A stretch of DNA of 64,000 nucleotides. Origin: Mallotus nudiflorus (taxonomy: Eukaryota > Streptophyta > Magnoliopsida > Malpighiales > Euphorbiaceae). Where the stretch lies: the NCBI GenBank assembly GCA_947683625.1, contig CANTUR010000417.1, positions 310,001 through 374,000 of the forward strand, read 5' to 3'. The position numbers were made by a program, and so were the translations under genes. Shown piece by piece: positions 25,325 to 34,472 of this stretch. The notes under the pieces are model-generated. The model saw nothing but the letters and a program-made list of their open reading frames with translations. It was not told the DNA's origin and did no database searches. Each line of letters opens with the position of its first letter. Within the stretch, counting starts at the first letter, position 1.

Positions 25325-26135
25325 AAGAGAAACTGATTCCAATGTTTTGCATTTTATCATCTTTAATTATTTTTTTATTTCTTCCTGCATTTATGCATTC
25401 ACTACACATTTTGCACACAATGAGCACTTCAGTCTCGAATAAACCCGATAATAGTCAGTACTTCGCTACCTACATTTCACTCAAACCTGGTGGTGGAATA
25501 TTTGATTATTGTCACTCATGACACATACTGATCCATGTTGTTTGACCCTTGAGTGGGGAGACGTATATGGATGTATATCGTTGTGGGAGCCGAAGCCTTT
25601 TTACCCAAGACTCAAGCCCATGTAATGACTTAGCAACTATCTTTAGGAATTTTCCCACATGCATGTGTATTATGCCATATAATGGACCCTTAAAATAAAT
25701 CTCAAGCCCATCAATAAGCAGTCCAAACTAAAATGGGCCCTCGTGTCCAACTAAAGCCCATTATAAATAAGCTAGTCAATGAAGGCCTCTCATGCCTACT
25801 CATAACCCATTTCAAATGGGCCTTGATAAGTAAGTTTATAGTGCTAAGGATCTTGGCTCATAAAAAGTGGACTCGAGCTTTATTTAAAGGAACCATTGTT
25901 TGTCTAAATCATTTTGAGAGTTTTCTTGCATACATCAGTTTTGTTATCCCCCGCTGATAATTAAAACCCAGGCCGAAAATCCTAGGACGAGATACTCGCC
26001 ATCGAATACGTGTGTGGGAGAAATAAGGGCAAAAGTTTGCACGTTTAAATTCCATGTTTTGATTTTGTATATCTTTTTGTGTGTAACCCTTTTTGTTTCT
26101 AAATATAATGAACTTGCATATCTTGCATACACGTC
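25325..26135 (+). other. Leader of the Tat-like element
   Basis: This non-coding stretch of about 810 bp lies between PBS and gag. Reading frames here (for example 25733-25957) are not recognised. Phrases such as AAGCCCA and TGGGCC recur at 25610-25830. Ogre-type elements carry an extra ORF before gag. It is absent here, and a relative of it appears to lie antisense at 32854-34000. Confidence 0.5.
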
Positions 26136-27470
26136 ATGCATCATTCTAACCAGTTGCTTTGCAGCGCTATAGATCCTTTAAGCTCAACAGGGTGGGTTCA
26201 AAATAGTTCAGGTCATTTGATCAGAAATTCAGAATTAGGAATGGCAGGAGGGTTTGACCTAGAAGCGTTTGGGGCACGGTGGAAAGAAGAAGTAATAACA
26301 GAAACTCGAGCTATGATAGGGGAGATGACTAAGCTTATTAGAGAAAGTCAGCCAACACAGCCACCCAATGCACCGCCAATCAATTCGGTCGACCTTGACG
26401 AAGAAATAATAATTAGGGGAAAGGAAGAGGATAATGTGACGGTATTGGCCAATCCAGGGAATCAGAGAAATGTCATCCCAGCCGAAGATGTGGGTCAGAT
26501 CAACTGGGCTAAGAATATGACCAGAGTGATGAATCAGATGCAGGTGATGATAAAGGAGAAGGGTATGGTCGCTCCTCTAGATTTCGATCTGAATTTGGAA
26601 AAGGGTGATGAACCGCTGCCTTGTAAGTTTAAATTCTCGGACATGAAAAAGTATACTGGTGCTGAGGATCCCCATTTGCATTTGAAGCAATATGTAACAT
26701 ACATGAAGGCTACTGAGCTGACTGAGAGCCAAATTGTTAAGTAGTTCCCTATTTCACTGGAAGGAGTGCCAATTCGTTAGTATTATACCTTGAAATCGCA
26801 TGTTCAGTCGGATTGGAAAGAACTGTGCACTGCCTTTATCAAGCAATATGGTCTCAACGTCTAAATAGAAGTGTCCTTGAGAGATTTACAAAATACCAAG
26901 TAGAACTTTAGCGAGCCTCTTGCTGATTACCTAACTCGTTGGAGGGGAAAGTTGTCCTTGATGAGGCATAGGCCTACTAAGTTTGACCAGTTGGTCCTAG
27001 CAATAGAAGGGTGTGTACCCACATTGTCTAGGAAATTGAGGGATCTGAGGATCAGGAATTTTAAAGAGTTATACAGATTTAGGGTCCAGAAAGAATTAGA
27101 TTTGGCTCAAGAGAAGAAATTCTTTGGAAGAGGTTATAGGGGCAAAGACGGGGCCAGCTCAAGCAGTAACATTTAGATTCATGCTATCTAACCATCGAGC
27201 AATAATGTACAAGTTAGTGCAGTCAGACGACCCCGGAGATTTTCTAATCTGGGACGTCCTATGTCCAAGGTCCTCGATAAGCTCATTGAGAAGAACCTGC
27301 TACGACCCTTTCCTTCACAACAACCCTTGCCTGGAGCTAACCCAAAGCTTTTCTGTAAATATCATCAGACCATCGGGCATGACACAGACAGCTGCGCCTA
27401 GTTAAAGCATGAAATCCAAGATTTGATAGACTCCGGTAAAATCACCGACCTAAAAAATAGAAAACCAAAC
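26136..27470 (+). pseudogene. Tat-like gag (broken)
   Basis: A 202-codon first frame has FDLEAFGARWKEEV and KFKFSDMKKYTGAEDP, the latter a hallmark of plant retrotransposon gag domains. The frame continues past TAG stops near 26743, 26778 and 26902, with ADYLTRWRGKL and LRDLRIRNFKELYRF. A zinc-finger relic with FCKYHQTIGHDTDSC is at about 27351-27400, followed by LKHEIQDLIDSG. Most stops can be explained by a Trp or Gln codon turned into TAG. Gag would form the particle. Confidence 0.82.
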
Positions 27471-29174
27471 ACTTAAACCAACCCATTACCCAATTACCGA
27501 AATGTACCACCTCCTAACCCATCCATTCTAATGGTCAACTCTGGCCTAACAGAAGGACAAGTCCTAAACTCCTTCATTGATGTCTCTTACAATTCCCAAC
27601 AAATCGAGCCTGAAAATATAAGAACAAGCAAACGACCCACGAAGTTACAGGTACAAGTCTTGGACATATGGAGTTCTGATGATAAAAGTAGAGAATGAGA
27701 TGACCTATGGGACAACATAGGGTGTGAGCCAAGTCAGTCTGTGGGAAAGGTCAAAGAAAAGAAAAAAGAAGCTGAGGTTACCAAGGTTGGGCCCGAAAAG
27801 GCAGAATGTGCAGAAAAGGGAAAGGAGGTAGAACAAAGTAGAGAGACCATTGCCAGTCTTTAGGAGTTACTCATGCATTCTAGGGATCACAAGGAAGCCA
27901 TGGTCTTGGCACTAGACCAAAGGAAGATTTCCACTAATTCCACCCCAGAAAAGATGGTCCAATCATTAACAGAAACTCCTCAAGGAATGATAATTTTTTC
28001 CAATGATGATATGCCTCTAGAAGGGAGAGATCACCATAAAGCCCTGTTTATCAAAGCCAAGGTAAAAGGGAAGATGACCTGTTGTGTGATGGTTGATAAT
28101 GGTTCTGCCATTAATGTGTGTCCATTGAAGATTCTACCGAAACTAGGGCTGACGGTAGCTGACTTAAAGCCTTCTGAAGTAGTTATCAAGGCTTACGACG
28201 ACACCAAAAGATCTGTGGAGGGAACTTTCAGGGCGTTAGTCAGAACAGGGCCTATAGAAGTCTGCGTTGACCTGCATGTGATTGATATCCCGGTAACCTT
28301 TGCCATTTTATTGGGAAGGCCATGGTTTCACCCCCTGGGCGGCGTTCCATCCACTGTCTATCAAAAGGTTAAGTTTCCACATAAAGAAAGGGTTGTCACC
28401 ATCTTAACCGAAACTGAAGTCGCTATAGCCGCACTAAAGTTGATCCCTAAGGAGATTTCCCTTAGCCCTAGTTTTGAAGTCTATGTGATCTATGAAGACA
28501 AAATGGATGAAAGGGTTTTGAGAATGATGCGCAATATAAAATTTCTGCCTGGCATAAGGTTAAGGAAAAATCAGAGCGGACCTTCAGAGTTTGTGGGAAG
28601 CAAGGTACCTATTCTAAAGCATGGGCTAGGATTCAAAGAGGTTGACAAAGCTGGGAAGGAATTAAGTGTGGCAGTTCAGTCCAAGGAAAAGGAGGAGGAA
28701 GCTGTGGCCAAAAAGAAGACTTTGTGGGAAATCTTTGCAAAAGAAGGCATCGGGCACCTATACAGAGGAACTCCGAAGCCTCTTCTAATGGTTGGGAAAG
28801 TCATCCCAGGATTTGAGATTTTTACTGAATTTGTGAATAAAATCGGGGAAGCTGCTATCGAAAAGGCCCCTACTGAGGAGTTGGTACTGGTCGAAGAAGA
28901 GTCTAAAAGGGATGAAGCTACTTTGGAGCAAAAGAGCACTGATGATCAGAACGAAGACCTAGACCTTGAGACCTACATCCTCAATTCTATCATAGATGTC
29001 TTTTATAATGACTTTGATATTTCCATAGCTTCTCTGTTTGAAGCTGACGATCTTTTCTTTTCAAAAGTGAATGTAATGAAATCTGAATTTACTTATTTGT
29101 GTGATGTGTTCCCTAATGGTTATTCTATTTGTGATGATCATTTCATGCATATGTTTGATGTTAATTCCACATAA
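27471..29174 (+). pseudogene. Tat-like gag-pol linker and protease
   Basis: Positions 27873-29174 are a single open frame of 433 codons, the longest in the window. The protease active site is VDNGSAINVCP (Asp at residue 75), the DNGS form usual in Tat and Athila elements, followed by ILLGRPWFH. The C-terminal two-thirds is a charged linker (a KEKEEEAVAKKK stretch and acidic runs) joining protease to RT. Upstream, 27471-27872 carries degenerate linker sequence with stops. Confidence 0.82.
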
Positions 29175-29299
29175 ACTGAATCATTTAATTTAGGCACAGA
29201 TGATAATCCTAAAAATATACTACTTGCTTCTGGCTTAACTCATGATGGGAGAGAAAAAATGGAAAAAATCTTAAAAAAGAGATAGAAAGTATTCTCTTG

Positions 29300-30100
29300 G
29301 GGTTATAAAGACATGCCCGAAATTGACAGGGAGATCTCAGAACACATAATCCCCACTTAACCTCACATAGCGTCGATAAAGCAGAAGCAAAGGAGGCTAA
29401 GGAAAGAATGGGCTCTCTTGGTTAAGGAAGAAGTCGAAAAGCAGCTGAAGGCAAAGTTTTTAAAAGTGGTAGAGGACACTCAGTGGTTAGCGAATATAGT
29501 TCCAGTTCCCAAGAAGGATGAAAGGGTCAAAGTGTGTGTGGACTACCGAGATTTGAATAAAGCCTGCCCTAAGGATGACTTTCCCCTACCACATATTGAC
29601 ACATTGATTGATAGTGCGACCTCCAATGCAATGTACTCATTTATGGATGGATTTTCAGGATACAATCAGATCATGATGGCAGTAATGGATAGATTGAAGA
29701 CATCATTCATCACCGAATGGGGTCACTTATCAGAGGATTGCGACTGCCCTACTGCATGACATGATCCATAAAGAGGTTGAAGTGTATGTAGATGATATGA
29801 TGGTGAAATCTACAACCAGGGAAGGGCATTTTGAAGCACTAGATAAGTTTCTGGCTAGAGCAGAGAAGTATAATCTTATACTGAACCCGAAAAAGTGTGT
29901 TTTCGGAGTCACGTCTGGGAAACTATTGGGGAACATTATTAGTCAGAAAGGAATAGAGATGGATCCAGATAATACCAAAGCAATCAGGGATATGCCCGCG
30001 CTAAAAAATGAAAAAGAGGTTCGAGGGTTTCTGGGCGCTTGCAGTATATCAGCAGATTCATAGCCAAACTAATAGCCATCTGCGACACTATCTTTAAGCT
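29300..30100 (+). pseudogene. Tat-like reverse transcriptase with internal deletion
   Basis: The RT contains EWALLVKEEVEKQL-like lead-in, VPKKDERVKVCVDYRDLN, FPLPHIDTLID, FSGYNQI and the catalytic YVDDMMVKS. Between TSFITEWG (about 29720) and the YVDD segment (29784), roughly 20 residues that normally include the FGL...A..F-type motif are missing, with a frame change. The thumb region (NPKKCVFGV, GFLGA) follows. The deletion should inactivate the polymerase. Confidence 0.88.
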
Positions 30101-30600
30101 TCTGAATAAAGACCAATCTGTTGTGTGGAACAAGAAGTGTCAACAGGCCTTTGAAACTATCAAGGATTATCTGATGAATCCCCCTGTCTTATAGCCACCG
30201 AGATCAGGTAAAGTTTTAATCTTGTATCTGTTAATTGAAAAGGATGCAATAGGGGTGATGCTAGCACAGGAAGGTGAAGGGAAGACAGAGCATGCTATAT
30301 ATTACTTAAGTAAGAAGCTTCTACCCTACGAAGCTACTTATAGTTTAGTAGAGAAAACTTGTCTAGCAGTGATATGGGCAATGGGGAAATTCTGACACTA
30401 CTTCCAGTCGTATAAAGTGCGAGCAGTGTCCAAATATGATCCCCTCCGGTACCTCCAAGAGACCCCGTCTCTTATGAAAAAATTGGCTAGGTGGCTCGTT
30501 TTGCTCATAGAATTTGATATAGAGTATATGGCCAAAAAGATAGTAAAAGGAAGAGCAGTAGCAGACTTCTTGGTGCAAAGCCCGATCGGGGACACCCAAG
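30060..30600 (+). pseudogene. Tat-like first RNase H domain
   Basis: Contains WNKKCQQAFETIKDYL, LILYLLIEKDAIG, AIYYLSKKLLPYE, SLVEKTCLAVIWA and KGRAVADFL, the connection and RNase H order of gypsy polyproteins. The usual catalytic Asp of the first motif is not evident, as in many Tat elements where this domain has degenerated. Stops occur near 30193 (TAG) and 30394 (TGA). Confidence 0.8.
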
Positions 30601-31142
30601 AGTGGAAGCTAGAGTTCCCTGATGAGCATTTGGGGGTGATGGAGATACAAGATTGGGAAATGTACTTTAATGAAGCTGTTAACAATAAGGGGGCTGGGAT
30701 AGGAGTAATTTTGGTTATGCCAAAAGGAGAAATGATCCCGATGGAAAAAAGGCTTGAATTTGAAGCAACCAATAACCAAGCAGAATATGAAGCCTGCATC
30801 TTTGGCTTAAAAGCATTATGTAGTACAGGGGCAAAAAATGTCACTGTCTACGGAGATTCCATGCTAGTTATAAAATAAGCCACCAAAGAATAGGAGATAA
30901 AAGAAGACAGATTACGGCTGTACTGGGAATACTTGACCATCGTTCTGTGCTCCTTCATGCAATGTAAATTCATCTATTTTCCAAGAGAAGGAAACCAGGT
31001 AGCAGATACCCTAGCCACACTGGCCTCCATGTGGGAAAGTAGGAAGCAACCAGAGGCCAAACCCTTAATTCTCATAAAGTCTCGAGCCCTCCGTTACGAA
31101 GAGGTGAAAGTAACACCAGTTGATGTCACTGAGAAACCTTGA
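30601..31142 (+). pseudogene. Tat-like second (archaeal-type) RNase H domain
   Basis: Contains MYFNEAVNNKGAGIGVIL, RLEFEATNNQAEYEACIFGL, VYGDSMLVI and FPREGNQVADTLATLA. This is the extra RNase H acquired by the Tat lineage. Glu in NNQAEYEA, Asp in YGDS and Asp in QVADTLA are in place. The first catalytic Asp (usually F-D-G-A) is replaced by Asn in FNEA. Stops interrupt it near 30877. Confidence 0.82.
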
Positions 31143-31149
31143 TTCTATA

Positions 31150-32383
31150 ATTTACAAAGGTATCTAGAAACTGGGCAATTTTCGGACGACGCTGATAAGA
31201 AAGAAAGGATATCCCTACAAATGTTATCTCGACAGTTCATAAGCCACGGGGGGATGTTATACAAAAGAATGCCAGTCGGGGTACACCTCAGATGTGTCGA
31301 CAAGGATGAAGGTCGGAAGCTTATAGAAGCAATTCATGAAAGGGTGTGCAGACCACACATGAATATGACTATTTTGGTGAAGAAAATAGCCTGCTAGGGG
31401 TACTTTTGGCTCACTATGGAAGCGGATTGTGTTGGATTTGTGAAGAAATGTCACAGTTGCCAAACATATAGTGATGTTAGCGACCTACCATCTATGGAAC
31501 TTCAAGGAATGACATCTCCTTGGCCATTTCTGTATGGGGGATTGACATCATAGGGGAGATAAGGCCAAAAGCAACTAATGGTCATCAGTACATCATTGTG
31601 GCCGTCGACTACTTCTCCAAGTGGGTTGAGGCTGAATCTTATGCTACCGTGGGGGTGAGGCAGGTGTCGAGGTTCATAAAAAAAAACATAATCTGCAGGT
31701 ATGGTCTGCCACACCACATAGTCACAGACAATGGTGTTTAGTTTCGAGCAGAGATGGCCACACTACTAAAAGACTATAAGATTGAGCACCACAGATCATC
31801 TCCATATAGGCCACAGGCAAACAGAGCGATAGAAGCAACAAATAAGAATGTAAAAAAGATCTTCACTAAGACGCTGGAAAATTATCGAGATTGGGTTGAG
31901 TACTTACAATTCGCATTATGGGGGTACCGAACTACTGCTAGAACCTCGACAGAGGTCACTCCATACTCCTTAGTCTATGGGTGTGAGGTAGTTTTGCCCG
32001 TAGAGGTCGAGATAAGGTCATTAAGAGTCCTTCTAGAGTCTAAACTCTTAGAGTATCAGTGGGTTGAAAGTCGGTTGGCTCAGTTGACATTGCTGGACAA
32101 AAAGAGGATGAAGGCTATGTATCATTCTTAGCTATATTAGAGAAGAATAGTCCGTGCCTACAATAAGAAGGCCAAGCCGGGAAAGATTCGAGAAGGGGAT
32201 CTGATGTTAAAACTTACAAGATCACTCATGATCAACCCTCGGGGGAAATTCAAGCCCAACTAGGAGGGACCATATCTAGTAAAGAAGTTGTTTTTAAAAG
32301 GTGCTACCATTTTGTCTGACATGGTGGGAAATATGTTAAAAAAACCCATCAACCTAAACAAGCTCAAGAAATACTTTCTGTAA
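31150..32383 (+). pseudogene. Tat-like integrase (broken)
   Basis: The zinc-binding part (AIHERVCRPHMN, CVGFVKKCHSCQ) is followed by the core with D in WGIDIIGEI, D in IVTDNGV and E in AIEATNKNVKK. The C-terminal region has SLVYGCEVVLPVE, REGDLMLKL and INLNKLKKYF. TAG stops occur near 31398, 31740, 32129 and 32262, and there is a frame change near 31510. It would insert the cDNA. Sequence downstream of 32383 is no longer pol. Confidence 0.88.
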
Positions 32384-32853
32384 AAAGTCTCACTAGGGAG
32401 AAAACCTCGAAAAGAGGTTGTCTAGATAAAAATTAAAGACTAAAAAAAAGAAAAAAAAAAGGGAGTCCTGCTGGACTGAAAACCTCAAAAGAGGCGATCC
32501 AAGCAAAAGTTAAGGACATATAAAAGGGGAAGGAGAGGCACAAAATGGTTAGTTGGAAAACTTGCAAGGGCAAGCCAACTAATAACATGAGATGTACCAG
32601 AAGCAAAATGTATATATGTTTTGTGCTTAAGTAAAATGAAATGGATTGCTTCAATTGTCATTAAACATTGTATAATGTGTCCATTACAAGCCGTTTAACT
32701 AGTACAAAAGGGAAATTACTTCTAACAAAAGGGAAAACGACGACTTCATTCCATGAGCTAGTTTTGTCCTCTCTTCTTTTGTTACCTACCCTATGAACTT
32801 AACATTTGTAATTCTCTTATCTTTTTATATCTAATAAACTTGTCTCTTTTTGT
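32384..32853. other. Spacer between integrase and the antisense DUF7745-like gene
   Basis: A purine-rich stretch carries a loose direct repeat (AGGGAGAAAACCTCGAAAAGAGG-like phrase at about 32394 and 32470-32496). The rest is AT-rich. No coding sequence was recognised. Confidence 0.5.
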
Positions 32854-34000
32854 CTATTGCAAGCAAACCCACACTTTGTAATGATCATCGATGGTCTGAT
32901 CACCGTCATAGCTTAAGTTTCTTTCGATGACTCTATGAGGCCAAGTCGCCACTAGGTGGTCTAGGAAATTCTGAGGAAGCAGCCCTGGCTTGAACTTATG
33001 AACAGGCTCCATAATCAGTTGTTTATGACCATATTGGTGACAGAGGTATGCTGGATTGTAGAAAGTGGCAAAATGGAGACCGAAAATTGAAATGCAATAT
33101 GTATAAGACCGAAGGGTCACATGCTACAAACCCTACCAGGGAAACATCTAGCAAATCAGTGTATCAGGGAATGTTGATAGCTAGCCACGAATGTCTGTAG
33201 GGATGGGATGTAGTTTCCTTGTTCGATAAACCTTGGACTGATAACGCCTAATGTCTTGAGGAGGTTCGATCAAGCCCAACTTTTCATAAAACCACATCTT
33301 CGGGATTACAAATGTTTAGGTATAGGCAGTATTGGTAGTTGAAAGTGAAGGAGGGGCAACGGGAACTTACCTCCAGTAAAAAGGGGCTTTCGGAGAACCG
33401 TCACGTCCTTGTGAAGTCATCCAATCCAATGATGGTTTCTGGTAAGATGAGAGGGAAGGGATTGAGCCCTTACTCCACTTGATCAAGGATGGAGAGGATC
33501 TTTGTATCGCAGCCCCTTGAGGGGGAAACCAATAGAAATTGGGCATACAAATAGAGGGCTAACATGCAAGGCCAGTAAGTTTCCCCATTGTCCATAATCA
33601 TGATGACTTTAAGGAGGGACTCCAATTTTATTTATGAGTCAGAGATACAACAGAATGAAGACCGAGGTGGAAGATTGAACATACGCGCCATTTATTATTG
33701 AATGGAATAAGAATCCGGGTTTTCAAGAGCAGGAATTGCAAGTTGGCAAGTGGAATCTATAAGATGACCAAGAATTGCCTCGAATTCCTCTGGTAGGGGG
33801 CATATTTCTATCGTGTCGAGCCGAAAAATATGTTTCTAGGGATCCCAAAATTGAATCATAGCATGCAGAAAAGGGTAATTAATTCTCCTAGTATAGAGTG
33901 ATTTGAAGACCGCAAGATGAAATGGCTCTAACCCGGCCTAAGATTTATTGTCCAAACCTTTCAAAATTGACTGCAGGGACCTCAAACTTTGTTTTGTCAT
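32854..34000 (-). pseudogene. Antisense DUF7745-like gene inside the Tat-like element (relic)
   Basis: On the minus strand an ATG at 34000 (MTKQSLRSLQ) opens a frame with the phrase AMIQFWDP, then HIFRLDTIEICPLPEEFEAI. From memory this matches the FWD...FRFG..ELCPT.EEF signature of the DUF7745 protein found in Ogre ORF1 and related plant genes. Further pieces follow in order: MLALYLYAQFLLVSP, NPFPLILPETIIGLD, SPFLLEV, KLGLIEPPQDIRRYQSKVY and YNPAYLCHQYGHKQLI. A GTAAGT-type donor follows SPFLLE (about 33371), suggesting an intron. TAG stops mark decay. The function of DUF7745 is unknown. In Ogre its relative lies sense and before gag, so this position and strand are unusual. Confidence 0.65.
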
Positions 34001-34124
34001 GTTTGTTTCTTTTCAGAGGCACTTAAAGAGAGAAACAGAAAGTGGAGGATGAAGGGGATTCGAGAATTAGGTCAAATGCAAGAATGAGGGTTTTATAGGG
34101 GCAGGACTGCCTGCTGCTAAAGTG

Positions 34125-34250
34125 GTCGCCTCATCGATGAGGCGATCGCCTCATCGATGAGGCGATCGCCTCATCAATAAGGCACCGCCTCAGCAGCATG
34201 AGGCGATCGCCTCTTTACTAGGGTTCGATGAGGCGATCGCCTCATCAGTA
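34125..34250. repeat. Palindrome array, GAGGCGATCGCCTC with 20-bp period
   Basis: Several copies of the perfect palindrome GAGGCGATCGCCTC are linked by ATCGAT, itself palindromic, giving a 20-bp period and long self-complementary tracts. GCGATCGC cores are at 34142, 34162, 34206 and 34232. The array sits between the two antisense genes. Related copies lie in the LTRs and in an intron of the second antisense gene. Confidence 0.92.
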
Positions 34251-34472
34251 GTATAGGCTGATTGCGTTTCTTCAGATCGCACAATCTAACAGGTGGGACA
34301 GTTACGCATGCAAACAATGAAATCAACTCACATATTAAGAAATGAGAAAAGCAAAATAAATGAATTTAATCAAGGGAAGTGTCAGGTTCTACAAACATTC
34401 TGTTCATAAAATCAAAAATCAAAATTTTGTGTTCACTACTCAGGGACTACATAAATTTTTAACACCGGAACG

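Noticed and set aside
27124..27405. 93-codon plus-strand frame ending near the gag zinc finger
   Set aside because: It is part of the gag region in a shifted frame. The real zinc-finger residues are read in another frame, so it was not listed as a separate gene.
34125..34250. GCGATCGC repeats considered as evidence of cyanobacterial or plastid-derived DNA
   Set aside because: The octamer equals HIP1, but all copies are inside a plant Tat-like element and no cyanobacterial or plastid genes are nearby.
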